43,267 nt of DNA from JABAYQ01 sp018608925 (GCA_037625715.1 JASJHQ010000051.1:1-43267), one strand, 5' to 3'; positions 1-7,372 are shown, counted from the stretch's first letter. Notes: generated by a model not told the origin, from the sequence alone. A program made the numbers and translations.

Positions 1-2840
1 ACGGAGGAGGAGCTCCTGCTGGAGCTAACAATCTAGCTAACAGCTCTTTTGGTGGCGGTGGCGCCTCTGACATCAACACTTCAACAAATTTAAACGATAG
101 ACTTATTGTAGCTGCTGGAGGTGGAGGAACAGGAGGTGGAAATACAGATGCTTTAGGCGGATTCGGAGGATGTGATTCTGGAACCAACGGAGATAGCCCA
201 TTTGGAGACGGAGGGATTGGCGCTAACCAAACAAACGGAGGTGGCGGAGGGCCACCTTGGATTGCAAGTGGAAACTTTGGTACCTCTGGAAGTTTAGGCC
301 TTGGTGGCAACGGAGCTAATGACCCATGTTACAACTTAGGCCCCGGAGGTGGTGGCGGTGGTGGATACTACGGCGGCGGTGGCGGAGGAAGTGACTGTTT
401 CGGATCAGGCTCGCTTGGTGGTGGAGGCGGTGGCGGTGGCTCAAGCCTTACTCCTGCTGGATTTTCATGTACCCAAAATTCTAATATTGGCAATGGACTC
501 ATTTCTATAGAATACACTCCTACAGTAGATTTTAGCACTGACGTTCAGGTTCAGTGCAACAACTACACTTGGATAGACGGAAACACATACAGCGCAAACA
601 ACAACACAGCTACTTATGTAACAACAATTAACGGATGTGAAACAACTGTAAATTTAGATTTAACAATACTTAACAACACTTTTAGCACAGATATTCAAAG
701 CCATTGCAACTCATACACTTGGATAGATGGAAACACCTATAATAGTAATAACAATTCGGCTACCCACACTCTTATTAATAGCAATGGATGTGACTCTATA
801 GTAACTCTAGATTTAACCATCTTAAATACTTCTTTCGCAACAGACAATCAAACCCATTGCAATTCTTACACATGGATAGATGGAAACACCTACACTAGCA
901 CAACAAATTCTGTAACATGTACCCTAGTTAACAGCAACGGATGTGACTCTATTATCCCACTTGATTTGACCATTAACAATCCTACTTTCGCAACAGACAA
1001 TCAAACCCATTGTAATTCTTTCACTTGGATAGACGGAATCAACTACACAAGCACAAACAATTCCGCTAGCTGCACTCTAGTTAACAGCAACGGATGTGAC
1101 TCTATTGTAACACTTAATTTGACCATTGAAAATACTACATTAGGAACCGACAATCAAACCCATTGTAACTCTTACACTTGGATAGACGGAATCAACTACA
1201 CAAGCACAAACAATTCCGCTAACTATACTCTAGTTAACAGCAACGGATGTGACTCTATTGTAACACTAGATTTAACTATTTTAAACAATACATACAGCAC
1301 CGACAGTCAGACCCATTGTAATTTTTATACTTGGATAGACGGAAACACCTATACAAGCAACAACAATTCCGCTACTTTCACATTAACAAATAGCAACGGA
1401 TGTGACTCCATAACAACTCTTGACTTAAGCATCCTGAACACAACTTACGGAACAGACATTCAATCTCATTGTAATTTTTATACTTGGATGGATGGCAACA
1501 CCTATAATAGCAACAACAATAGCGCCACTTATACGCTAACTAGCAGTAACGGATGTGACTCTATCGTAACCCTAAATCTGACTATATTAAATAATAGCAT
1601 AGGAACCGACACGCAAATTCAGTGTGACTCGTACGTTTGGATGGATGGGAACACTTACACAAGTAATAACAACAGCGCTGTCTTTACCTTAATTAATAGC
1701 AACGGATGTGATTCTATAGTAATTCTCGACTTAACTATTCTAAATACAACATTCGGGACAGATAATCAGACACACTGCCAATCTTACACTTGGATGGATG
1801 GAAACACCTACACAAGTAACAATAACTCAGCTACCCACACTTTAGTTAATAGCGAGGGATGTGATTCTGTAGTAACTCTAGATTTAACTATCTTAAATAC
1901 CACTTACGGAACAGACAATCAAATCCACTGTAACACTTACACTTGGATAGACGGCATTACATATACTAGTGACAACAACATTGCTACATACACTTTGGTT
2001 AATAGTAACGGATGTGACTCTATCGTTTCTTTAAATCTATCGATACTAGACAAGCCAAGTTTTGAAATAGTATCAGATCAAAATTGGTGCGAAACTGATA
2101 GCCTAAAAGAAATTGTGATAAATAATTTCGGAGTTCCTCCTTTCCAATTTACCGTAATGAAAAATCAGGAAGTAATAGAAAACTGTTTCACTATGAATTC
2201 GACCGATGCATTTTCTATTAACGACCATGGATTTTATAACATAGTAGGCTATCAAGACAACATATGTAACTCAGATACTGTTGGACAGTTTAGCGTTATT
2301 TACAGACCCTCACCAAATGCTGACTTTACTACTATTCCACTAGAATCAGACCTTAATAATCCGGATATTTTCTTCAGAAACCTATCTACCATCAATTGCA
2401 ATGTAAATTGGGATTTTGGAGATGGAATTGGAACTGACTTTCTAAATTTCAATACCAGCCATACCTATAGCGATACCGGAATTTATTTAGCAACTTTAGT
2501 TTTAGAAAACCAATACAACTGCGTAAGTACCACTACTCAAACAATTACGATTCATCCTTCATTTGATATTTTTATACCCAATGCGTTTACTCCAAATGGA
2601 GATGCCAACAACGACATCTTTAATCCGTCCGTATACGGAATTACAGGCTTCAATATGATTATTACTAACAGATGGGGCGAAGTAATCTACCAAACAAACG
2701 ATCAGGCAAAAGGATGGGACGGAATGCTCAACGATAATTCACAAACATACTCAAACGGAAACTACACTTATCGAATTGATGTTACTGATTTCTTTGGGAA
2801 AAATCGATTTTACATTGGTCAAGTAGCGTTAATTAACTAA
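1..2840 (+). CDS. Glycine-rich, repeat-bearing T9SS adhesin with CHU_C terminus (5' end outside window)
   Basis: The reading frame is open from the first complete codon at position 3, so the ATG at 966 is internal and the true start lies upstream of the window; about 945 residues are visible. In order: a glycine-rich segment (residues about 1-150, many GGGGG runs), ten tandem repeats (about 179-687) of 51 residues with a TDNQTHCNSYTW-IDG-NGCDSIVTLDLTI pattern, a linker domain, a PKD-like domain containing WDFGDG (about 775-860), and a C-terminal gliding-motility-associated domain with IPNAFTPNGD, NRWGEVIY and GWDG (about 862-945). This end type is known to route proteins through T9SS for anchoring at the cell surface. 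I infer a cell-surface adhesin. Each repeat keeps two cysteines, which could form a disulfide within the repeat. A terminator hairpin follows at 3047-3083. Confidence 0.88.
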   Translation, partial: GGGAPAGANNLANSSFGGGGASDINTSTNLNDRLIVAAGGGGTGGGNTDALGGFGGCDSGTNGDSPFGDGGIGANQTNGGGGGPPWIASGNFGTSGSLGLGGNGANDPCYNLGPGGGGGGGYYGGGGGGSDCFGSGSLGGGGGGGGSSLTPAGFSCTQNSNIGNGLISIEYTPTVDFSTDVQVQCNNYTWIDGNTYSANNNTATYVTTINGCETTVNLDLTILNNTFSTDIQSHCNSYTWIDGNTYNSNNNSATHTLINSNGCDSIVTLDLTILNTSFATDNQTHCNSYTWIDGNTYTSTTNSVTCTLVNSNGCDSIIPLDLTINNPTFATDNQTHCNSFTWIDGINYTSTNNSASCTLVNSNGCDSIVTLNLTIENTTLGTDNQTHCNSYTWIDGINYTSTNNSANYTLVNSNGCDSIVTLDLTILNNTYSTDSQTHCNFYTWIDGNTYTSNNNSATFTLTNSNGCDSITTLDLSILNTTYGTDIQSHCNFYTWMDGNTYNSNNNSATYTLTSSNGCDSIVTLNLTILNNSIGTDTQIQCDSYVWMDGNTYTSNNNSAVFTLINSNGCDSIVILDLTILNTTFGTDNQTHCQSYTWMDGNTYTSNNNSATHTLVNSEGCDSVVTLDLTILNTTYGTDNQIHCNTYTWIDGITYTSDNNIATYTLVNSNGCDSIVSLNLSILDKPSFEIVSDQNWCETDSLKEIVINNFGVPPFQFTVMKNQEVIENCFTMNSTDAFSINDHGFYNIVGYQDNICNSDTVGQFSVIYRPSPNADFTTIPLESDLNNPDIFFRNLSTINCNVNWDFGDGIGTDFLNFNTSHTYSDTGIYLATLVLENQYNCVSTTTQTITIHPSFDIFIPNAFTPNGDANNDIFNPSVYGITGFNMIITNRWGEVIYQTNDQAKGWDGMLNDNSQTYSNGNYTYRIDVTDFFGKNRFYIGQVALIN
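537..2063 (+). repeat. Ten coding tandem repeats of about 153 bp
   Basis: The repeat units begin at 537, 687, 840, 993, 1146, 1299, 1452, 1605, 1758 and 1911. The first unit is 150 bp (50 codons) and the other nine are 153 bp (51 codons). Units near 840-1300 are almost identical at the DNA level, while the outer ones have diverged, as expected if the array grows and shrinks by slippage or unequal recombination in its centre. Every unit is in frame inside the adhesin gene. Confidence 0.93.
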
Positions 2841-3046
2841 GCTTTATTTCTTAAGAGATGGAGCCTCTCCGCATTAATCTTTATCGTAATGCCATTGTTT
2901 TTTTACTCTGTTTATGTAAAAAATCACAAAAGAAAAGAAAAGAAAGAGATCGCAGACTAACAAGCAACGATAATTATGGCTGTTTTAGTACTAGCTTACA
3001 CTTCATTAGAACTGAGGGGCTATTAAATTAAAAGTTCCTAAATAAC

Positions 3047-3083
3047 AAATAGCCTAGCAACATACATTGTTACTAGGCTATTT
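3047..3083. terminator. Bidirectional terminator between adhesin and folE
   Basis: The 15-bp arms 3047-3061 and 3069-3083 pair with one mismatch around a 7-nt loop. The stem core is AAATAGCCTAG / CTAGGCTATTT. A-rich and T-rich flanks on the two sides let it serve both the plus-strand adhesin and the convergent folE gene, which stops at 3102. Confidence 0.8.
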
Positions 3084-3101
3084 ATTTTAGTAGGATAATT
3101 A

Positions 3102-3794
3102 TTAGGATCTAATGAACTCGTAGAATTCATTTCTTGTTTTAGTAGATTCGATAAATTCGCCAGTTAGTTTAGATGTCTTCATTTTAGTTCCTTGATGATT
3201 TACTCCTCTACATTGCACACAATTGTGGGAAGCTTCAATCATTACAGCAACACCCTTATTACTAGAAACAATCTTGCTAATAGCATCATGAATTCGTACT
3301 GTTAGGCTTTCTTGAATAGCACCTCTTCTAGCGAAATGCTCAACGATTCTATTTAATTTACTCAAACCAATAATCTCTTGGTTTATTTGAGGAATGTATG
3401 CTATATGGGCCCTACCCATTATAGTTTGGTGGTGATGAGAGCACATAGATATTACAGGTATATTTCCTTCAAAAATAATACCATCGTACTCATTATTAGG
3501 GAATGTAGTGATTTTAGGAAAAGCATTATACCTACCCGACCACAAATCATTTACGTATGCTTTAGCTACGCGTGTTGGAGTTTCTTTAGAGTTAGGATCA
3601 TTTTGCCAATCACAACCTAGGGCATGTAAAAATTCGCCAAACTTTTCAGCAGCTTTTTCTATCATAACCTCCTTCTGGGCATCGTTTAAAGGTCCGTTTA
3701 TATTAACCCCATCAGCAAAGCCGATATTTCTCAACTCAGGATTTATATCAATAACAGGGGAAGCCAAAGATTTATTTCTATTAGAATCGTCCAT
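3102..3794 (-). CDS. folE: GTP cyclohydrolase I
   Basis: Catalyses GTP to 7,8-dihydroneopterin triphosphate, the first step of tetrahydrofolate and pterin synthesis, in the cytoplasm. The catalytic core is clear: VISMCSHHH (Cys118 and the following histidines), GLSKLNRIVEHFARR, the QE of AIQESLT, and EASHNCVQCRGV with Cys192 as the second zinc cysteine. The family usually has CEHH where this protein has CSHHH. I start it at ATG 3794 (230 residues) and not at the upstream ATG 3833, because a perfect -7 promoter element TAACTTTG (minus strand, 3821-3828) lies between the two and the extra 13 residues are poorly conserved-looking. It is divergent from the NAD-dependent reductase gene at 3891. 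Confidence 0.93.
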   Translation of the reverse strand: MDDSNRNKSLASPVIDINPELRNIGFADGVNINGPLNDAQKEVMIEKAAEKFGEFLHALGCDWQNDPNSKETPTRVAKAYVNDLWSGRYNAFPKITTFPNNEYDGIIFEGNIPVISMCSHHHQTIMGRAHIAYIPQINQEIIGLSKLNRIVEHFARRGAIQESLTVRIHDAISKIVSSNKGVAVMIEASHNCVQCRGVNHQGTKMKTSKLTGEFIESTKTRNEFYEFIRS

Positions 3795-3820
3795 AATTAT
3801 TTTGTATAGGTTTTGTTGCG

Positions 3821-3828
3821 CAAAGTTA
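3821..3828 (-). promoter_or_regulatory. folE promoter -7 element
   Basis: TAACTTTG on the minus strand matches the Bacteroidota -7 consensus TAnnTTTG. Transcription would begin near 3816, giving a leader of about 20 nt before ATG 3794. It lies inside the longer possible reading frame and so decides the start. Confidence 0.65.
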
Positions 3829-3878
3829 TACATTTTAAATGATTATATAAAAAACTATGTAGAATTTTAACAATGACT

Positions 3879-3886
3879 TATCTTTG
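3879..3886 (+). promoter_or_regulatory. -7 element almost touching the start codon of the reductase gene
   Basis: TATCTTTG matches TAnnTTTG and ends only 4 nt before ATG 3891. The predicted transcript start would fall on or next to the A of the ATG, so the mRNA may be leaderless. Confidence 0.6.
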
Positions 3887-3890
3887 CAGC

Positions 3891-4919
3891 ATGAAAAAAG
3901 TACTAGTTACCGGCGTGTCAGGCTTTATTGCTCAGCACTGTGCTGCTCAACTTCTCCACAAAGGATATGCTGTTAAAGGCTCTGTTAGAAGCACCAATAA
4001 ACAAGATGAAATTATTAGTGGGTTTAAAAACAGCAATATCCCAATTGAGAATTTAGAATTCTGCACACTCGACCTATTAAGTGATGACGGATGGAAAGAA
4101 GCCATGGAGGAATGTGATTATGTTTTCCATATAGCATCACCATACTTCATAAAAGTGCCCAAAAATGAAAATGATATGCTTAGGCCAGCAATAGAGGGAA
4201 CTATAAGAGCATTATCGTTTGCTCAAAAAGCTGGAATAAAAAGAGTAGTTCTCACATCCTCAATCGTTGCTATGATAGGGGAAGATTCTCAAAAAAATAA
4301 AACCCTAAATCCTAATAATTGGACAGACTTAGATTGGAACGAAATAACACCATACATTAAAAGTAAAACTAAATCAGAAAAAGAGGCTTGGAAATTTATT
4401 GCGAACCAAAAAGGACAACATAAAATAGAATTAACAACCATCCATCCTGGAGCCGTTTATGGCCCTACTATTACTAACAATTTAAATGGAGAATCAATGA
4501 GCATGATCACTAAACTCATTGAAGGTAAAATACCATTTCTTCCTAAAACAGCCATTGCAGTTTCCGATGTTAGAGATATTGCCGCTACTCATATTCTGGC
4601 GATAGAAAAGGTAGAAGCCAACAACAAGCGATTAATTGTAACAACGGACAAAGCTTATTCTATAATCGAATTAGCTAAAATTCTTAAAAAAGAAGGATTC
4701 AAAAAAGTGAGTACGATAGCTGCTCCAAATTGGCTACTATACTTTTTAGCAAACTTCGATTCAGAAGTTAAAGGAGTAATTCCTTTTGTCGGTAAAAGCA
4801 TCAGTACAGACATAAGCCTTACAAAAGAAGTCTTAAACTGGGAGCCAATAGATGTACGTAAAACTATACTAGACACCGCCTATTCAGCAAAGAAAGCTCT
4901 AGAATCTAAAAAGGATTAG
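3891..4919 (+). CDS. Extended short-chain dehydrogenase, dihydroflavonol-4-reductase-like
   Basis: NAD(P)-dependent oxidoreductase of the extended SDR (epimerase/dehydratase) superfamily, 342 residues, the usual length. The N-terminal VLVTGVSGFIAQH is the nucleotide-binding glycine motif; the catalytic Tyr and Lys are in YIKSK, followed by SEKEAWKF; LTTIHPGAVYGP is the typical post-catalytic strand. The closest recognisable type is the dihydroflavonol/cinnamoyl-CoA/aldehyde reductase group, which reduces carbonyls. The substrate cannot be read from sequence. Start ATG 3891 is preferred over ATG 3873 because the latter lies upstream of the -7 element TATCTTTG. The last 14 bp overlap the convergent SDR gene. 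Confidence 0.87.
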   Translation: MKKVLVTGVSGFIAQHCAAQLLHKGYAVKGSVRSTNKQDEIISGFKNSNIPIENLEFCTLDLLSDDGWKEAMEECDYVFHIASPYFIKVPKNENDMLRPAIEGTIRALSFAQKAGIKRVVLTSSIVAMIGEDSQKNKTLNPNNWTDLDWNEITPYIKSKTKSEKEAWKFIANQKGQHKIELTTIHPGAVYGPTITNNLNGESMSMITKLIEGKIPFLPKTAIAVSDVRDIAATHILAIEKVEANNKRLIVTTDKAYSIIELAKILKKEGFKKVSTIAAPNWLLYFLANFDSEVKGVIPFVGKSISTDISLTKEVLNWEPIDVRKTILDTAYSAKKALESKKD

Positions 4920-5610
4920 TAGCCCAAACATTTAGTTCGGTAATGAATCCTTTATCGTCCATTTCCAAAACTGAAACAATAGAATGAGCAATTTCGTGAG
5001 CAGACAATTTATTGTCTTCATCAACTCTTTCTGATCTATCCTCGCTGTAAAAAGCAGTAGTAACTTCACTAGGGTTTAGCTGACAAACACGTATGTTAAA
5101 CGGCCTTAACTCAGCTTGCCAACATTGAGTAAGTGATCTTACTGCAAATTTAGAAGCAGAGTACACACTTCCATGACTAAAACCTTTAACGCTAGCAGAA
5201 GAACCAATATTAATAATGGATCCCGACTTATGGGCTTTCATAGAAGGAATTAACTCTTTAGTTAAAAGAGCTAAACCGAAAACATTAGTGTTAAAAATAG
5301 TTTGAAATTGCTCTAAAGTAATATCATCAAGCTTATCAAAAGAACCTATTCCAGCATTATTTATAAGAGCATCAACTCTTCCACCTAAAACATCTAAACA
5401 AGCCTTAGCAGATTGATTCATATTGTCTAAATCGGAAATATCAAAAAGTATGGTTTTAGCTCCAGTATATTTTTGAGCTTCATCGAGTCTTTCTTGGGAT
5501 CGTCCTGTAATTAAAACAGTAGCTCCTTTATCGACTAAATATTTAGCAGTTTCTTTTCCAATACCTAAGCTTCCCCCTGTAATAAGAATATGTTTTCCTT
5601 CTATCTTCAT
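4906..5610 (-). CDS. Classical short-chain dehydrogenase/reductase
   Basis: A 234-residue cytoplasmic Rossmann-fold oxidoreductase of the classical SDR family (usually about 250 residues). Visible motifs: TGGSLGIG for cofactor binding near residue 11, NNAG near residue 87, IINIGSSAS carrying the catalytic Ser, and YSASK with the catalytic Tyr and Lys. In some relatives this layout belongs to 3-oxoacyl-ACP reductases or sepiapterin-reductase-like enzymes, but nothing here fixes the substrate. The 3' end overlaps the plus-strand reductase gene by 14 bp (tail to tail). A -7 element TATTTTTG lies at 5646-5653 on the minus strand. Confidence 0.88.
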   Translation of the reverse strand: MKIEGKHILITGGSLGIGKETAKYLVDKGATVLITGRSQERLDEAQKYTGAKTILFDISDLDNMNQSAKACLDVLGGRVDALINNAGIGSFDKLDDITLEQFQTIFNTNVFGLALLTKELIPSMKAHKSGSIINIGSSASVKGFSHGSVYSASKFAVRSLTQCWQAELRPFNIRVCQLNPSEVTTAFYSEDRSERVDEDNKLSAHEIAHSIVSVLEMDDKGFITELNVWATNPF

Positions 5611-5645
5611 TGTAAACTATTTTAAATTCTATGATTATTAGAGGA

Positions 5646-5653
5646 CAAAAATA
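5646..5653 (-). promoter_or_regulatory. -7 element of the classical SDR gene
   Basis: TATTTTTG on the minus strand fits TAnnTTTG exactly and lies about 36 bp upstream of the ATG at 5610. Confidence 0.5.
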
Positions 5654-5694
5654 CATCCTTTTAGATATAACAATTGTACTTTTACGAGATATAA

Positions 5695-6105
5695 ATGGAC
5701 TTAAATAATAAATATATCGTGTTTTTTGACGGAGAATGCAACTTTTGCAACTTCTGGGTAAAACAAGTGCTCAAAAACGAGCGAGAAAATAATATCTATT
5801 TTTCAAGTCTAAATAGTTCGTTCTCCAAAAAGACGATGGACCAATTAAAAGTTGACCTAAAAAACACCGACTCCATCATTGTACTTTACCAAGATAACAT
5901 TTACACAAAAAGCGACGCCATAGCATTAATTTTAAAACAACTAAAACTTCCTTTTCCATTTTTCGCCGCTATTGTATCTGCTTTACCCAATTTTTTAACA
6001 AACTTTTTTTACGATATAATAGCAAAATACAGATTGAAGGTATTCGGAAAATCGGAAAGTTGCGATTATAGCTTATTTCATAAAAAAAACAGAATGTTAG
6101 AATAA
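5695..6105 (+). CDS. DCC-family thiol-disulfide oxidoreductase (DUF393)
   Basis: A 136-residue protein beginning with the family signature: FFDGECNFCNFWV contains Asp12, Cys15 and Cys18 of the DxxCxxC motif. The following segment (about 30-120) has the thioredoxin-like family layout, with SSLNS, a predicted redox loop, and a hydrophobic PFPFFAAIVSALPNFL stretch. The family is annotated as thiol-disulfide oxidoreductase on the basis of its thioredoxin-like fold; the biological substrate is generally unknown. It stands alone, divergent from the SDR gene. A promoter-like TACTTTTA occurs at 5677-5684. Confidence 0.88.
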   Translation: MDLNNKYIVFFDGECNFCNFWVKQVLKNERENNIYFSSLNSSFSKKTMDQLKVDLKNTDSIIVLYQDNIYTKSDAIALILKQLKLPFPFFAAIVSALPNFLTNFFYDIIAKYRLKVFGKSESCDYSLFHKKNRMLE

Positions 6106-6418
6106 AGCATTCCTAAAATGCTAGCTAATATTGCTTTCAAACAATTAATTCTATTTACAAAAAACCGTCTTTTTTTAAAAAAATAGTGACTAGACCATTA
6201 AACAATTTACAAGCTAGATCTAAACAATAATACTTTACATAGGACTTATAAAGATACGATATTGGAAAACTATTTTCCCATTAATTGTTATGTTTTGAGA
6301 AGCTTAGTACAACAATTAAACAATTTCTTAAAAACATTTATTACAAAAAAACAAAATCTTTCTCTAGTGATTTTAGTTTTGCATTATTGTTATTTTTTTT
6401 TGCGTTAAAATTTTCTAA
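6106..6418. other. AT-rich non-coding stretch
   Basis: No convincing reading frame on either strand. At its start a short hairpin (AGCATT 6106-6111 with AATGCT 6117-6122) may help end the DCC gene, but it lacks a following T-run. Several A and T tracts (for example seven T then seven A near 6172-6185) give the region a bent, promoter-like character. Otherwise I see nothing in it. Confidence 0.5.
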
Positions 6419-6435
6419 AGTGTATTATTTACACT
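6419..6435. promoter_or_regulatory. Operator AGTGT-N7-ACACT, site 1 (candidate small RNA)
   Basis: Perfect palindrome AGTGT-ATTATTT-ACACT, matching the sites at 13485, 33232 and 37662 in both arms and in 7-nt spacing. It abuts, sharing one base with, a -7 element TAAGTTTG at 6435-6442. A protein bound here would block RNA polymerase. Confidence 0.7.
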
Positions 6436-6442
6436 AAGTTTG
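6435..6442 (+). promoter_or_regulatory. -7 element of the candidate small RNA
   Basis: TAAGTTTG fits TAnnTTTG. No coding region begins downstream until 6694, which has its own promoter, so this promoter appears to serve a non-coding transcript beginning about 6448. Confidence 0.55.
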
Positions 6443-6447
6443 TTTCT

Positions 6448-6578
6448 CAAATAAACAATCAACACAAGCTGTCCTGGAAATTCATAAAAATTACGTTTCG
6501 ATCATAGTTTTTTTTAGTTAGCACTTCAATATGAGTTTTTCGATATATAAATAATCCTTGACAGTTTGTGTTTTTTTT
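6448..6578 (+). ncRNA. Candidate regulated small RNA with long closing stem
   Basis: The predicted transcript runs from the promoter at 6435-6442 to a run of eight T (6571-6578). Its 5' arm 6461-6473 pairs with its 3' arm 6560-6572 over 13 consecutive base pairs (one G-U), directly followed by the T-run; a further GGA/TCC pairing (6476-6478 with 6555-6557) continues inside. The enclosed 86 nt are AT-rich. No sensible reading frame is present. A short stem closing both ends around a large open centre recalls 6S RNA and the flavobacterial Flavo-1 class, but I cannot match a consensus by eye, and a carbon-responsive regulatory RNA is equally possible given the operator. The alternative is that the stem is chance in AT-rich DNA. 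Confidence 0.5.
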
Positions 6579-6680
6579 CAACAATTTCTTTTCTTTTTCT
6601 TCGTTCTTATCATGAAATGGAGCTATTCAATAAAATTAATAAGTTTTTTGATTTTTCTATTGAAGTTGTATTTGTTAATT

Positions 6681-6688
6681 TAAATTTG
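6681..6688 (+). promoter_or_regulatory. Promoter of the small AT-hook-like protein
   Basis: TAAATTTG fits TAnnTTTG, with a TTG at 6660-6662 at the right distance (18 nt) for a -33 element. The element ends 5 nt before ATG 6694, so the transcript has almost no leader. Confidence 0.55.
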
Positions 6689-6693
6689 ACGCC

Positions 6694-6924
6694 ATGAGTA
6701 AAAAAATCGGAAGACCATCTACAGCAAAAAAGAAATTGAAAGACGGGTATTATTTGGAAGTGCTTTTAAAGGACGCTGTTAAGCCTATCAGGATATTACG
6801 CGAAACTAAAGATGGTCTAGAACAAGCAAAAGATCAGTTTAAAAATCACAAGCTTAGATACTTAGGACAAGTAAAAAGTAATCTTTGGCTAGACGGAGAT
6901 AATAAAGGTAAAAAAACTGCTTAA
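6694..6924 (+). CDS. Small basic protein with AT-hook-like N-terminus
   Basis: A 76-residue lysine-rich protein that I do not recognise as a named family. Its first residues, KKIGRPSTAKKK, have the GRP core flanked by basic residues that defines an AT-hook, a minor-groove DNA-binding motif. The remainder (GYYLEVLLKD, ETKDGLEQAKDQF, RYLGQVKSNLWLDG) could form a small beta-strand and helix unit. It has no signal peptide or membrane segment, so it is presumably cytoplasmic. It has its own promoter at 6681-6688, and its stop codon directly abuts the stop of the convergent Zur-like gene. A role as a small nucleoid or RNA/DNA-binding protein is inference only. Confidence 0.72.
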   Translation: MSKKIGRPSTAKKKLKDGYYLEVLLKDAVKPIRILRETKDGLEQAKDQFKNHKLRYLGQVKSNLWLDGDNKGKKTA

Positions 6925-6939
6925 TTACAAGCAGTTTTT
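6912..6939. terminator. Bidirectional terminator made of two coding ends
   Basis: Arms 6912-6922 (AAAAACTGCTT) and 6929-6939 (AAGCAGTTTTT) are perfectly complementary around a 6-nt loop. Both stop codons (6922-6924 plus strand, 6925-6927 minus strand) lie in the hairpin, so each arm also codes for a protein C-terminus. Confidence 0.8.
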
Positions 6940-7311
6940 ACAAAAGCCACTTACGTTTACTTCCAATTCTTTTATTTGATACCCTTCAAGTTTTATATCT
7001 AAAGGCTTAGATTCTATACATTCTGTTTGTTGGCATTTATCACAAGTAAAATGAACATGGTGATGGTGGTCGTGCTTCTCAGAAGTACATTCCTCTTTAC
7101 ACATAGCATACTTCTTAATATTACCACTATTTACTAAATGAATAATTCCTTGATCTTGAAAAAGCTTCAATGTTCTATATAAAGTAATGCGATCAAACTG
7201 ATCTAAACCATTCTCTATCTCTTCAAGACTTAAAGCATACTCTTTGCTTTGAAACAAGGATAATATCTTTTCCCTAAAAGGTGTTGTTCTAAAATTATAA
7301 TTTTCAATCAT
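6925..7311 (-). CDS. zur: Fur-family metalloregulator, probably Zur
   Basis: A 128-residue transcriptional repressor of the Fur superfamily. Residues 1-75 form the winged helix, with DRITLYRTLKLFQDQGI as the recognition region. The C-terminal half binds metal: the His-rich run HDHHHHVHF (80-88), CDKC (Cys90, Cys93) and CKNC (Cys124, Cys127) as a structural zinc site. Fur, Zur, Mur and PerR share this fold. I favour zinc because the gene is divergent from a TonB receptor and a His/Cys-rich lipoprotein, with two TTGCAAC-type palindromes between them, which is the usual local layout of a zinc-uptake unit. Its own ATG is 22 bp from the first palindrome, suggesting autoregulation. The CKNC codons lie inside the terminator stem. 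Confidence 0.82.
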   Translation of the reverse strand: MIENYNFRTTPFREKILSLFQSKEYALSLEEIENGLDQFDRITLYRTLKLFQDQGIIHLVNSGNIKKYAMCKEECTSEKHDHHHHVHFTCDKCQQTECIESKPLDIKLEGYQIKELEVNVSGFCKNCL

Positions 7312-7333
7312 AAAGTATTTTAAAAAAAATTAC

Positions 7334-7346
7334 GCAACAATGTTGC
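7334..7346. promoter_or_regulatory. Zur-type palindrome 1
   Basis: GCAACA-A-TGTTGC is a perfect 6-bp inverted repeat around one base, located 22 bp upstream of the zur ATG. Confidence 0.65.
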
Positions 7347-7364
7347 AAGATTAACTATTCTTAA

Positions 7365-7372
7365 TACATTTG
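7365..7372 (+). promoter_or_regulatory. -7 element of the zinc receptor gene
   Basis: TACATTTG fits TAnnTTTG. Its last three bases overlap palindrome 2, so occupancy of the palindrome would occlude the promoter. Confidence 0.6.

Noticed and set aside
537..2063. Regular direct repeats that might suggest a CRISPR array
   Set aside because: The 153-bp units are contiguous, in frame and protein-coding, with no spacers.
2841..3046. Possible small gene or RNA between the adhesin and folE
   Set aside because: Only short frames without start context; apart from the terminator I see no conserved-looking element.
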